In this document: positions 1 to 12,012 of the stretch, piece by piece
How the letters are laid out: every line of letters begins with the position of its first letter
Position numbering within the stretch: position 1 is the stretch's first letter
Assembly (NCBI GenBank): GCA_002778195.1
Contig: PCDI01000003.1
Coordinates: forward strand, 496,001 to 560,000
Source of the DNA: Raffaelea ambrosiae
Taxonomy: Eukaryota > Ascomycota > Sordariomycetes > Ophiostomatales > Ophiostomataceae
DNA length: 64,000 nt
Direction of reading: 5' to 3'
The notes under the pieces: generated by a model
Seen by the model: only the letters and a program-made list of their open reading frames with translations
The model's database searches: none
Told to the model about the DNA's origin: nothing
Made by a program: the position numbers and the translations under genes

Positions 1-2796
1 CGGCAACTTGATCGACGTGATAGGCGTCTTCACATCCACAGAGAGGCCCGACATCCTGAGAGCTGAAACGCTGAAGAGACGGTTGTATGAAGTCCGTTGG
101 TAGTAGGAAGTTCTGGGCGCAGAGCAGAAAAGTCTAGGAACTCGAGCCAAATTCGAAACAGACGTGGCGGGCGCAAAACGCGAAGGCGAGACAAAAGGAG
201 GCATGGCGAAAAAAAAGAAGAAGAGAGAGGGACTAGAAAAGTGCGGGCAGCCGTTCGTTTGGCTTGTGTTATATACACGGAATCTCGTGTCTTGTGTTTG
301 CTGGTGAGGAGAAGGCGGGGGTGATCCGACACGCAGACACACGAGACAAGAAAGAGGAGAAGTTCCCAAGGGCGGTACGGAACGAGACAAAGAGACTGGA
401 GGGATGGAGGTGAGGAAGAGAGAGAGGGAACAAGGAGACGAATCGACGGAGGAGGGGGAAGGAGGAGGTAAATGAGGGGGAAGCAGGAGAGACAAGCCAG
501 CCATTGGCCCACAGCTGCGGCCATGGCATGGCACAGTGGCCAGTTGTCCAGCTCGCGCGTTCGGTTGGGCGCGGGGAGGCGCAATGGCGCCAGCGAACCA
601 GCAAACGACGAGAACGGACACATTGCCGGCCTCTCGGGGTAATGGGAGTAGGAGAAAGGGGAGGGGGGGGGGGGTGGTCTCTGAAGAGAGCATCTGCACG
701 ATGATACCAGGGACCAGCCAGAAAGTACCTAGTTACACCGTAGTCTGGGGTCTGGGATGGCTGGCCAGAAACGACCCACAGCCGGGGCGGAGTCGACTTG
801 TCCAAGAAGGAGCTACTTACTGTGCGCGCTGCTGTGTGTTGCTGTGAGTTTTGCTGAGTCTGTGTGGTCGTATGGCATGTGTGTCCAAAAATGTCCATGT
901 ATGTCCGCTTGTACCTCCCCTATGGGTCCGCCCGCAATTGGGTACTTGCTGCGGACGCCTGGTGCGGATCCCAGGCCGCATCGCCTCCGAGCCAGACGGG
1001 CCAAGAGACCAGGAGACCAGGTCTGTCTCCGCACCAGCGCGCGTCTCCCAGACCTCCAGACATCCCTCTCTTCTCTGGCCTCGCTCCTTGCCATTCGCAG
1101 CGGCTCGTGGCCCGCAGCATCGCCGTTCTTGCCGCGCCGTGCTGTCTTTCTCTTACACGACAAATCAAGACTGACAGGCAGGCATATCGGCATCGGCAGC
1201 ACCCTTGGACATTCATGGACACCTACGCGTACAGCACTCCCACCACACACACACTATGTATTGTCCGATGTCGTGAATGCCGCCCCCCCCCCCTCCTACC
1301 CCTCTGTTGGAGTTTTTTGGGGTCATTTTTCCTTTTCGCCCTCGTTTGCGGTCCCCTTCGCCCTATTGCTGCGTACTGTGCCTGGCAGTTTCACCCATAG
1401 ACTCCCCCATTGCGGCTCTCGGGAAATACGACTAAACGCTTTCCGCGAGCAAATCCGCGTGAGAATCTCCTATTTCTAATACACGTACCCTATCGTGCTG
1501 TCTTGTTGGGGTTGATGGGGCGAGGGACCCTCTCTCTCGGGACAAAGGAGGACGAGCAGCAAAGTCCGCCCATGCTGTTTTTACACGCTGGCCGCAGTGC
1601 TACCGCATAGTGCTCCAACCCCTCCCCCACAGCACGAGGTGGTGGAGGATGGGGGAAAGAAGGTTTCTTCTAGGCGCTAGTCCTGTCTCGGGGCTAGCGC
1701 CATCTAGCTCAAGGAGCGGCACCGTGCCTGGTCAGATGTGTCCTTGTGCCTCGCACGGACCGCTATCGCAACCTGTCTTGGGTCTACCCTCACTCTGTAG
1801 TACCTACCCCATCGTCTGCCGGTGCGGTCACACTCCGGAGCACCGAGTCTCGCGTCAAGCTGACAGTTCCTTGCGGTTCCTTGTCGCCGAGAATGGCTGA
1901 AGGGGTTCAGATCTGGCCGACACGCACGGCACACATAACAAGATGCGGCCGATTTCTACATGCGGTTTACGTCAGTTTACATGCATTTCTAGACCTTCAC
2001 ACTGATGCAGAAATTGCCTTACACCACTCGTACTCCTGACATAATTATAAAGACCAAGCCTTGCGCCGCGGCCACATCTTGACTGCTACACCGTACCCTG
2101 GCGCCATCCCCTGGTCCGGTTTCAGCACACTTGGCGATGTTCCCGGCCAAGAGGAGTTGTCACAAGATCGATTTGGGTCTCTCTGGCGCTAGTCTGTGGT
2201 GGCTGACCGTTCCCCTCCAGCGTTTCCCCCCAGCGTACGATGCCTGGCTCTTCCGGCTGTCCGCCCTGGATGTGACGGCCAGATTCATGTGCCCGCCCCA
2301 TCGTGACCTGTTTCGTCCTAGCACGGCTTCTCCAACTCGAAAGCCTTGCTCTCCTATGTACGCGTACAAAAAAAAAAATATGAATTTCGTAGCTCCTCGG
2401 ATCCGTCGTGGGACTCGGCGCAAGGCAACCCCGTTCGCTCTCCTATTTGTCGCAGCCTCTCTCCCTTTTGAGGTGAGGCTCTCTTCAATGGATGCAACCC
2501 ACAGGTGCGCGATGGACAAGACGCCGTCCACCACGAGAGATTTTGTCCGACTGCGGATTGGAGTGGTTTGTCTTGGGGTTTTCTGATTTGTGAACCCCCC
2601 GTTGCCACCAAGCCAGAGGAGAATACGACACAGGTTGCATGTACAAACTTCCTTCCGCGCCAGCCAGCGCCACTTTGTAGTTATATCCGCAGCTGCATTT
2701 TTATACAAGTCGGAGCCGCAACTGTGGACTCCCGACAAACCCTGCCGCAATAGGCAGGAACGCCAGGATGGGGAAGCTGCAAGCAGGACACGACGA

Positions 2797-2820
2797 AAAA
2801 ATAAATAAATAAATAAATAA
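2797..2820. repeat. (AAAT)n microsatellite
   Basis: A short array of AAAT units, followed after 2828 by two A runs. It lies in non-coding sequence and explains part of a long minus-strand open frame (runs of F, L, I and Y codons). Confidence 0.85.
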
Positions 2821-4037
2821 TGATAAGTCCAAAAAAAAAGAAAAAAAAAATTGGTGAGCCAAGGAGGATTCCATTGCCGCCACACTTTAAACGGGAAGGA
2901 TATTTCCATGCGCGCAGGTAAGCCAGCATCCTGTGCATGTCTTCTTTCGCCGATGGCCATGGAACATCCTGTCCCAAGTGTCTGACATGCACGTCGCCGC
3001 CATGTGTGGCTGCAAAGAATACTTCCATTGTCCAATTGCGGCTGGCGGCCTGCGTCTTTCCGCTGCGTCGCACGGTTTTGCGCGAAAAGGCGGGGTAAAT
3101 CTCTGGGGGAGAAGTGTACAGCAGCGTGGGAAAACAACATGGCAAATTCGATGGCCAAAACCGGCATACAAAAAGGCGGGCAAAAAAAACATCTGTCAAA
3201 ATCCGTCAAAATCACGAGAAAGCAACAAGAAATAAACCAGTAAAAAGCCACACAAAAAAAACCTTCAGAAAAAACACTTTGGAGATGACGAGAACATGAC
3301 GGAATAGATAGATGGAAAAATATCAAATTACTAAATGGTTGCGTACAAGTCGAGCAAAAATCCGGATGATCTATTCGGAAAATACTCTTATCTTATCTAT
3401 GACTACACAGCAAAAAAAAAAAAAAAAGGAAATAGTTAATCCGGCGTGCTATTTTCAAAGTCGCGTTTAATATTTTTTTTTTTTGTCTTTTTCGATTTGC
3501 GATTTGCGATTGCGACCCCGACGTCATTGCTTCATTTTCAACCTTTTTTTTTTGCCTGTCGCCCATTTTCTGCCAATTCCTCTCTCTTGTTCGCCTGACT
3601 GCCTCTTCTATTTCTCAGTTATCCTTGCGATGCACCGTTCGTTTGCGCCCGAGACCAGCATACTGTTGCGAATCTGTTGTCGGGGCCGAGCGCCGACCCA
3701 CTAAACTCCACTTCAAAGTCATCGCAAGCGTCGGGACTTGAACATCTCGAACACCTCCACGACCTCGATTGCCTCGTACACCTCAAACCCCTCAAACACG
3801 TCATACAGACATACTTAAAGAATTTCTTTTGGAGATTGCCTTGCCTCTCGCTTGTGTCGCAGGAACGCCTCTGGGGATCCTGGCCTTCTACAGACGAACG
3901 GGCCGACACACACGAATTCTGACCACACGAAAACGCCTTCGAAGACGGGCTCCCCCCCCTCTTTCTGGGAGCTCACGGGAGGTCTGCTTTGTCAAGGAGG
4001 CTCCTCTCCGAACAACGCCACAGCCTCGAAGCCTGGC

Positions 4038-4088
4038 TGTCGGACTGTCCGACAGTCTGACGAGACAGGCCAGTCAGACTGCCCGACA
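4038..4088. promoter_or_regulatory. Compound inverted repeat in the Tbf1 gene leader
   Basis: TGTCGGAC (4038-4045) and GTCCGACA (4047-4054) form a perfect 8-base palindrome around one central T. CAGTCTGA (4053-4060) pairs perfectly with TCAGACTG (4074-4081) across a 13-base loop. TGTCGG at 4038 can also pair with CCGACA at 4083-4088, so two alternative folds are possible. The element ends about 35 bases before the start codon at 4124, so it probably sits in the 5' leader. Whether it acts in DNA (a dimer binding site) or in mRNA is unknown. Confidence 0.5.
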
Positions 4089-4123
4089 ATCGCAACACAC
4101 ACACACACACCCACCATCATATC

Positions 4124-7100
4124 ATGACTACCGAAGTCAAGGCCGAACCGACCGGCGACGGCATGGGCCTCAGCAACACTATGTCTCTGGACCTGGAAAC
4201 CGCCTTAACGGCAGCCTTTCAAATGCCTGTAAAGCGAGAAAGAACAGAAGATGCGGGCGAGGTGGCCGGTACGGAGCAGGGCAGCGCCAAACGGCCCCGG
4301 CTGGAAGAAGGGGGCGGGAAGGAAGACGACAACAAGGGGCAGGCGGCTGAGTCCGATGTGACAGGGATTGATCACCCAGACTTTGAGATGAACCTAGAAG
4401 CTTTGCTGAAGTCCGCCCTCGCCAAAGGTTCAGACCAGCCGGCCGACTCAGAACCCGAGCCAGCTGCTCCGGTGGCGGCGTCTCCGGCTCCGGTGGCGGC
4501 GTTCCCGGCTCCGGTGGCACCTGCGGCACCTGCGGCTCCTGCGGCGTCTGTGTCTCTCGCCGCCCCTGCCATACCTGCCGCATCTGTGGCTCCCGTCGCA
4601 TCTACCGCTCCGGCACCCTCACTCGCTCCCACGCCCTCTCTCGCTCCCACGCCCTTCCTCGCTCCGGCACCTTCTCTCGCTCCGGCACCCTCTCTCGCTC
4701 CGGCACCCGCCCCCCTTGCCGCACCTACCGCTCCATTCAATCCTGCCGCTTCTGCGCATCCTCAATTCCCTTCGACCATGCCTGCAATTCCAGCACAACC
4801 GGCTCCGGGAGCGCCATCACTTCCAACACCAAACAGCCGAAAGAAGATGGTCTTCAGTAGAAGCTCAACTTATCTGAACCGATCTATGGGTCTTCCTTTA
4901 CTAGGCAGTCTGGCGGCACAAGTCCTCCATGCCCACAAGAGCGACGGCCTCGCCTCTCTGAATGACGTCGCGTCTGAAGTGGCCCATGGACGCAAGCAGC
5001 TTCGGGATGCGTTCCGTGCCATGCGGAAAATCTTCTCTTCGAAACCCATTCTCAACGCACAGGAACTCGATGTAAAGGAGCCGGAGGACGTAGACACCAT
5101 ACGCCTGGCCAACATGGCCAGCATCTGTGTCGGCGCGTTCGAATCCGACGACATGCCTCTTATCGACCTGCACGATCACTTCCTCCAGTCTTTGCTGCCC
5201 GATCCCGGCGGGTTAACGACAGATCTGGCCACCCTCTTTATGAATCTCAAGTACCGGACACTGGCATCTGGTCTTCTCGGAATGCCAGATGTCAACCAGC
5301 GCTACGGCTTTGTAGAGCGACTCTTCCCCATCAATATGGCGGAACAGCTACGCCATCTCCATTCTGATACGTCGTTGACAGAAGGTGAACTTGTTTTCGT
5401 TAAAAACATACTGATGGCGAAGACTCACCTTGGCGAGACGGTGAGATCGGAGGAGGCAATTAGTATGTCATGTTGACGATTGTTGACCCACTCGTAGAGA
5501 ACCATCTTTGCTAACGGTTTTTTTTTTTTTTTCACCAGAAAATCTGCTTGCACAATACCCTCTGGAAAGCTTCCAGCACCAGCTGAGCTCATACTTCGAG
5601 GCGAATCAGGAAACTGTGTTCAAATATGCCGACGCCCATGGCATTGAGTTTCCCGACGACGACGATAATGAAGCTCTACAGCTACCAGATTTGAACTTTG
5701 CCGACGACGGTAACCTTGTTTCATGGCTGGAGAAGCGCCTTTGGAAGGCAATGAATGAGGATAAGACGCCCGGCACAACAACCACTGCCCCGCCGCAGCC
5801 GGCATCAGTTGTCCCAAATGCTTCGACGGCCACGCCCAGCACTTCTTTTTCTACCGAGGGTCTCGGAAAGGTGATCCAGGAAGCCAGGGAGAAGAGCGTT
5901 GCCGCCCAGAACGGCACACTGCCGGTCCATGGAACAACGCCAGCGCCACTGATGCCTGCACCCGCGTCCGTGTCCACGCCGTCGCCGGCGCTAGCAGCAA
6001 CGGCACCAGCAACGGCTGGCCAGACACCGGACGATTCCAAGACCGAGGACCTGGTAGCGCTTCTTAAGCAAAAACTGAGCGAAGAGTACAACATAGATCA
6101 AGCGCCGAGCCCACAGGTGGCGCCGGCAGCTACACAGCCACCTTTGGCAGCAGCTCCTGTGGCTGCCGTGAATCCGGTATCCCAGGCTGCTAACCCGGTC
6201 GCGTCGGCGAATGGTAGCTAACTTCCTCCCCTCCTTCCCCCTCCCTCCTTTTATTGGAAGGCATTGCCGTTTGCTGACGAATCCTCAGCTGCTCTGAACA
6301 GCATGCAGAACACATATGCCAACCACCTGGCCTTCTCTCAGAGCAGAACACCAGCCTTTGCGTACCAGAAACCGCCTCCGCCAGCAGCGCCAGCTGGGGG
6401 CCCCGGCTCCAGTCTTCCTCCTAACCAATCGTCCCCGAGCGCCATACTCTACCAACGGGCACGGCAAGCAGCTGCGGCAAAGTCAACTGCACATGCCAGG
6501 CGCGAGGGAGCCCAGAGCACAAGACAGCCATGGACCCCAGAGGAGGAGCAGGCACTCATGTCGGGCCTTGACTTGGTCAAAGGCCCCCATTGGTCTCAGA
6601 TCCTGCAACTGTATGGTGCCAACGGCTCGTTGTCTGACATTCTTCGCGACCGCAGTCAAGTTCAGCTGAAGGACAAGGCGCGCAATCTGAAACTGTTCTT
6701 CTTGAAGACCAACTCAGAAATGCCCTATTACCTCAAGTGTGTCACAGGTGAGCTGAAGACCCGTGCACCCAGCCAGGCAGCGCGCAAGGAGGCCGAAGAA
6801 CGGGCAAGGTGGAGCAACAGCAACAACGGCAGTGCCAATGGCACTGCCAACGTCAACGCCAACGTCAACGCCAACGTGAACGCCAACGCCAATGCTGCCA
6901 CCGCTAATGCCAATACCAATGCCAATGCCAACGCCAGTAACACTGTCAACGCTTCCAGCATGCTCCAACTTGAGCAGGCTCTTGGTAGAGCATTGAAGAG
7001 CCCGCCTACCACTGGTAGTCCATCAGCAGTTGCTGTGAATACCGCAGGACTGCAGGGACGAACCCCGTCTCAAACAACACCGCCACTACCACAGCAGCAG

Positions 7101-8051
7101 CAGCAGCAGCAACAGCAACAACAACAACAACAACAACAACAGCAACAGCAGCAACAGCAGCAGCAGCAGCGACAACTGCAACAGCGACAACAACAACAGC
7201 AGCAGCAGCAGCAGCAGCGACAAAAACAACAACAACTACAACAGGCTGCCAACGCCGCCGCCGCCGCCGCTGCCGCTACTGCTTCGGCTGTTGGCGGGTC
7301 ACATTTGTCTGTGGCATTTCCGAGGACAATGAACGCAACACCGTCTCAGCTCAGTGCTGCCACGGCGGCCCTCGCGGCCGCGAACAGAGCAGGGGGCATT
7401 GCCGGCACTCCAGGAATGCCAGCTCTAGCGGCTGCACGGAACGCTGCAGGCATCGCCACCACACAAGGCATGCAGGCCCTGCAGGCGGCTGGATATGCTT
7501 CCACGCCTCAAAGCAACGCCCTGAACGCGATGCGGCAAGGAGCTACCGCCGCCGCCACTGCCATGCCGACTACTACCACTGCTACTATGGCTACCGCCAT
7601 GCCAACTACTACCACCACTGCCATGCCGACCACTATGGCCACCGCCATGCCAACTACTACCACCACTGCCATGCCGACTACTACCACCACTGCCATGCCG
7701 ACTACTACCGCCACTACTATGTCTACTACTCCCGCCACTGCTCCTGCTACACCTTTGTTGGCGGCGACTAGAACCCAACCTCAACAGACGCAAGCGTCCA
7801 CGACTCCGGTGCAAGCCACACACCCTGCATCCGCACCGGCAACACCTGCACCTGCACCTGCACCCGCACCTGCACCCGCACCCGCACCCACACCAGCACA
7901 TACACTCGCGCCTGCTGTGTCTCAATCGGTGTCCACCCAGTCGCGGGCGCCAGCTTCCACTCCCACTTCCACTGCCGCTCAAGCTCCTGCCCCTGCACCA
8001 GCTTCATCTCAACCGGCGCCAAACCCTCTTTCGTTGCTCGAATCTGCTTAG
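4124..8051 (+). CDS. tbf1: Tbf1-type telobox Myb DNA-binding protein
   Basis: Exons 4124-5462, 5539-6213 and 6289-8051 give 1258 residues. Intron 1 uses GTATGT, a CTAAC branch site and CAG; intron 2 uses GTAGCT, CTGAC and CAG; both junctions keep the frame. Residues about 250-490 are helical and match the TRF-homology (dimerisation) region of fungal Tbf1. A Myb domain starts at W753 and carries the telobox VQLKDKARN (796-804), the diagnostic recognition helix for TTAGGG-type repeats. The rest is low complexity: Pro/Ala-rich repeats (about 105-215), Asn/Ala repeats, poly-Gln from about 940 to 990, Thr/Met/Pro repeats near 1094-1154 and Pro/Ala repeats near the C-terminus. In yeast, Tbf1 (562 residues) binds subtelomeres and activates ribosomal-protein or snoRNA promoters; nuclear location and a similar role are inferred. 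Another donor (GTGAGA, 5441) would break the frame with the chosen acceptor. The length is unusually large, mostly from repeats. Confidence 0.93.
7092..7239 (+). repeat. CAG/CAA repeat encoding poly-Gln
   Basis: An interrupted array of CAG and CAA codons inside exon 3 of the Tbf1-type gene, broken by a few CGA, CTG and CTA codons. It encodes about 45 mostly Gln residues just after the Myb domain and is likely to vary in length between strains. Confidence 0.9.
7555..7735 (+). repeat. Coding tandem repeat (Ala-Met-Pro-Thr-Thr)
   Basis: Imperfect repeats of about 24-27 bases built on GCCATGCCGACTACTACC, in exon 3 of the Tbf1-type gene. They encode repeated A-M-P-T-T-T-(T) blocks. The frame stays open throughout, as expected for a coding minisatellite in a disordered tail. 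Confidence 0.85.
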
Positions 8052-8831
8052 TAGAGCAGCTGAAAACAGTCCGTATAGTTCCATTGGAGGCATACTGGAT
8101 AAAAAAATGCATCGTCGGTGGTCCAGATAGCCACTGATTTCCCCCATGACGCGTAGGGAAGAGGGGAACAGAAGCAACTCGATTTCATTCTGTCCAGCGG
8201 CATTTTCTGATTGCCTTTTTGTTTTCTGATTTGTTTTGTTAAGCATGTCGGCCCAGCGGCGTTTGTTTCGTATTTGTTTTCTAGGGGTTTTTTTTTCTAG
8301 GATTTTTGCTTTCCTGCTTTCTTTCTTATTTTGTGTGTGTGTGCGTTTTTTGTACTGTTACGAAAAAAAGATGACTGGTTTTGATGGGGCGCCTGGAAAG
8401 CAGCAAGCAGTGATACCAATATTTGCATAGCTAACCTTTGGGGGGACGTGAAAGGCAGTAAAAGGCTGGGAGCGACGGAACAAAAAAAGTATCTTGTATC
8501 TTATGTGTTGGTTTGTAACTATAGTGCTCGAACGTACAATAGACCCAATAGAAGAAACATACACCGTTTGGATAAAGGATCGCCAGTGATTATTAGTGGT
8601 GCCTCGTGGTAGTTCAACAGCGAAAGGTCCCCAGTTATTATCTATCCGTGGTCCAGAAAGTGGTGGGTGGTTTTAATTTTTAATATTTTTTTTTTGCCCC
8701 GCGTCCAGGCGCGCGTCGCACTTACAGACCTACCAAAAGCTCAACGCGACCGCAGCTTGGATTGAATCAGAGTCTTGAATCGACGCAACAAGAAGCACAA
8801 GCACACGCACACACGCGGAACTCAATCTGCC
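8052..8831. other. Intergenic, Tbf1 to Dad1
   Basis: Non-coding sequence of 780 bases. It should contain the 3' end of the Tbf1-type gene and the Dad1 promoter. T-rich stretches (about 8280-8350) and a T/A tract near 8680 are visible. No further gene is seen. Confidence 0.7.
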
Positions 8832-9418
8832 ATGGCAGCCAACACGCGCGCCGCCTCGGGCATGGGCATGCGCGGCGCCGGCGCCGGCGGCGTCGGCAGC
8901 AAGAAGTCCTACTTTGAGCAGCAGCGGGAGGTGCTGATCGATGAGATTGCCATGGTAAGTGCGGGGGGGGGGGGGGGGGGATCACCCGGCAAGGGGGACT
9001 CTGGCTCGGACTGTCCTTCCTCTGAAGACATACTAACCCCCGGAGCAAGACCTTTGAACAGGTCCTGGCCAACATTAACAAGCTGAACCGGTCCCTGGAA
9101 GCGGTCATTACGGTATGTTTGAGAGAGAGAGAGAGAGAGAACTCTTTTTGAAACTCGGCCTAACACATCCCCCAGGTCGGCAACGAGTTTTCTTCGGTGG
9201 AGGCGCTGTGGTCGCAGTTTGAAGGCGTGATGGGCAAGGAGGAAGAAGGGGAGGGGGGGCAAGGGACGGGCGCCGACGCGACCGGGGAGGGTGCCGACGA
9301 ACAGCCGGAAGCAGACGAAGACGAAGCACGCAGAGGAGGGCAGGACGAGGAGGAAGAAAGCACATACCTGGAACAGCACGGGACACGCCGCACCGGCGAA
9401 GACGAGGGGGTTGCATGA
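8832..9418 (+). CDS. dad1: DASH complex subunit Dad1
   Basis: Exons 8832-8954, 9050-9112 and 9176-9418 give 142 residues. Dad1 is a small subunit of the fungal DASH/Dam1 ring, which couples kinetochores to spindle microtubules. The family core is easy to see: KSYFEQQREVLIDEIAM, then TFEQVLANINKLNRSLEAVI, then VGNEFSSVEALWSQFEGVMG, spread over the three exons in phase 0. Intron 1 has a GTAAGT donor, a TACTAAC branch site at 9031 and an AG at 9049. A second AG 12 bases later (9061) would remove four residues in frame; the first is preferred because it keeps the family spacing. The protein is longer than yeast Dad1 (94 residues) because of a Gly/Ala-rich N-terminus and an acidic Glu/Gly-rich tail of about 60 residues after the core. 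The identification rests on family recall, not a search. Confidence 0.94.
8963..8980 (+). repeat. G18 homopolymer in Dad1 intron 1
   Basis: Eighteen consecutive G residues begin 8 bases after the first base of the splice donor at 8955. The intron is otherwise ordinary. Confidence 0.9.
9121..9140 (+). repeat. (GA)10 in Dad1 intron 2
   Basis: A perfect GA dinucleotide array fills about a third of the 63-base intron 9113-9175, between the GTATGT donor and the CTAAC branch site. Confidence 0.9.
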
Positions 9419-10593
9419 AGGCAAACGGAGGACTGCACTGGACGGTCGGCACGACCGTCGAGAAGACGCATTACGGACACACATTATGATACCATGAACA
9501 ATAGGGAAAGGGGAGGGGGGTGTACTCAAGTTTTGCTTTATTTTGCCTCATATTTGGGGTCCGTTTTCGTCTCTTTGGGAGAACGGTGTTATATTGTATA
9601 TGATGGTTACTGGAGAAATGGGTGGGATTTTACGTTCAAAGAACTGCTGCGCTGTCTATGATACTGAACAAACGCCCTTTAACCTTGGGAGCTACAATTG
9701 TACTGTTATGATGAGCACATGTCTCCGGGACACCCCTTTCCAGCTCACCCAACTCAGCGATCGGTCTCTTTCGGGCCTTCCTTACATTGCCGGCGAAGAA
9801 GATGAAGAGGGTGTGCCAGAAGGCTGCAATTGCTCAGGGGGGGGAGGGCAAAATGGGCCACATGACAGCAACCGGAGGGTCGGTCCGTCCTGCAGTGCAC
9901 TGGTTGGCCAAAGGGTGGACAGATGCTCAGCCGGCTTTGCCCATACCAGGTTCTGTTATGGCTACACCAGGCCTTGACAGGAAAGAACGTGGTGTCTTCC
10001 GGGGTGGCCACTTGGGTATTCCGTCGGCTTACTGTGGCTAAACATTCTTTTGTCCCGTGGTGGTGGTGAAGTCTTCCTGCCTGGAGATAACCCACGTGGG
10101 GATGGCTTGAAAGAACCAGGAAGAGGAGGCAGGAAGGGTGTGTGTAGGGGAAGCAGAGGTAGTAGCTACTTAGTGAACGATCGTCAATTTCTTTTTTTTT
10201 TTTTTTTTTTGCCTCTGTTCCGGGGCGTGTCAGTGCCGGCACGAGAGGGCGGAGAAAGTCTGGGGGTGGATCCAAGGGCACAACTTTAGCTCTCGGAAGC
10301 ATTCCGCCTGTTTGCATGTATGATATGACAAGTGTATTTATTTGTGATTACGGGTCCAGGCACGGATGGGGGAGAGTATGGGGGAGGTGGGGGGGGGGCT
10401 ATGGGAAAGAGTCGTAGATTGTCGTCTTTAACAGTCTGGGGAAGGTGGCAAGCAAGGGTAGACGGAACTGCCACCGGAAGCAGCCGAGCAGCCTGTCTCG
10501 GTTTCGGTGTCGTCGGGACTGCCTTCCAGCCCAGAAGGGGGGGAGGGTGTCGGGAAAGAAACGGTGTGGTATGGACGAAAGGGTATGGCTTCA

Positions 10594-10657
10594 GTGTTTC
10601 CGTGTTTCCGTGATTCCGTGTTTCTGTATTTCTGTATTTCTGTATTTCTGCGTTTCT
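10594..10657. repeat. Octanucleotide tandem array (GTGTTTCC type)
   Basis: Eight contiguous 8-base units, drifting from GTGTTTCC through GTGATTCC and GTGTTTCT to GTATTTCT and GCGTTTCT. Non-coding. Confidence 0.9.
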
Positions 10658-11187
10658 AAAACGGTGATGTGTGCCAGCAGTTGGCCACCGTTTTGCATTG
10701 CCGTTCTATGCTGGACAGGAGATGATTCTTGGATAAGGTCAAAACTCTCCATTCAGGTAAATGTCCGATAAATTCATTGAGAGAAGAATTGTGATGAGAA
10801 GAAAAAGAGAATGCCTTCTCAACGTGTCCTCTACAATGCATCTGCGTGCGTTGGCATCTTCTACCTGAGCGAGACGCTGGACTTCTGTTTGCGGTGCCGA
10901 TCCCTAAAGAAAACCGACAGAAGAAATGCGAAACGGTGCCTGCAGGTTTGCAGCGGCCATTCACAGAACGGCATGTTCACCGTAGCCGCTGGGATGGGGG
11001 GACACCACCCGTTCGAAGCCGGCGCTTACAGACTTTGGAGTCGACCAATATGCAATAGTTGGTCTATTCTCCAATGCGAAACTGCCAGAGCCGTCAGCTG
11101 CCCACCATCAAGAACACGGGCGCGTCGCCGTCTGGGTGTGAATGTTGCGAGATGTCTTACAGCACTCTTGTCTGTTTGGATTTGGGG

Positions 11188-11235
11188 CTTTTTGTCTTTT
11201 TGTCTTTTTGTCTTTTTGACTTTTTGACTTTTTGT
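11188..11235. repeat. Octanucleotide tandem array (CTTTTTGT type)
   Basis: Six contiguous 8-base units, CTTTTTGT or CTTTTTGA. Non-coding, upstream of the ABC transporter gene. Confidence 0.9.
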
Positions 11236-11332
11236 CCTGTCTATGGATCTTCAATGTGAAGCTTTGCTATTATTTTATGTGCATTTGATTGTTTGCCCGT
11301 TTTCTTTCTGACCGTTTCTTGTATTTAGTCTT

Positions 11333-11400
11333 GTGCTCAGTCCGTGTTCAGTCTTGTGTTCAGCCTTGTGTTCAGCCTTGTGTTCAATCTTGTGTTCCGC
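11333..11400. repeat. 12-base tandem array (GTGTTCAGCCTT)
   Basis: About five to six imperfect 12-base units (GTGTTCAGTCTT, GTGTTCAGCCTT twice, GTGTTCAATCTT) with degenerate ends. Non-coding. Confidence 0.85.
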
Positions 11401-12012
11401 ATTCTTTTGTAAACGGTCTTGTTCATTTTCCCCTTCTTTTTGGTTTCTTTTGCTTTCGGTCAATTTCTTCTCTCCTTCTTCCTTTTATTCCACTGTACGT
11501 TGTTGTGATCCCTGCTGCTTGTACGCGTAACTGGCGTACGCTTGACTCATCAATGGATTATTCGATTGTTCGAGAACATGTCCCGTAGTGCGATGCATTT
11601 TGCGTGATGCTACTCCGACTCAATACGTAGTTAGTTCGTGCTACAGGGTAGTAAGAAACCAACGCCGTGTCTGCATATCATGGCTGGCTTATGCTATGGT
11701 AAGATGCTCGTACCTTCCTAATTTGGTCATGATGCCGACTTTGGGCACGCAATTATGTTTCTCCAGGCAGCCACATAACAACATGCGAGTGCACACAGGC
11801 AGCCTTTTTGAAGAGCTCTCAGTGATTACCCGACTCGCATCGCCAAGAGTTGGTTGGGCATCTCCCAGACAAGCTCCGGTTCACAGCAGCTATATTATGT
11901 ACCGTATGTCAGCGTCTGCAGTCGACACGAGGATGTCAGCCTTACACTCGCATTGACATGCGTCTGCAAAATTGCAGTCGATCTGAGGATCTTTCCGGCC
12001 ACAGTCTCGACC

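Larger units (their letters stand above)
1..4123. other. Intergenic region, no gene recognised
   Basis: No recognisable protein family or RNA gene on either strand. It holds long G, A and T runs, an (AAAT)n tract near 2797-2820 and pyrimidine-rich stretches. The longest open frame is 388 codons on the minus strand (2160-3326), but it crosses the (AAAT)n tract and A runs and shows no family signature. The last few hundred bases are probably promoter and 5' leader of the following Tbf1-type gene, with CT- and CA-rich sequence and a compound hairpin close to the start codon. A partial gene entering from the left cannot be excluded, but I see nothing that supports one. Confidence 0.6.
9419..12012. 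other. Intergenic, Dad1 to ABC transporter
   Basis: About 2.6 kb with no gene recognised on either strand. It contains poly-G/C runs, a T run near 10190-10210 and three tandem arrays listed separately (10594, 11188, 11333). The last part must include the promoter and leader of the ABC transporter gene. Confidence 0.65.
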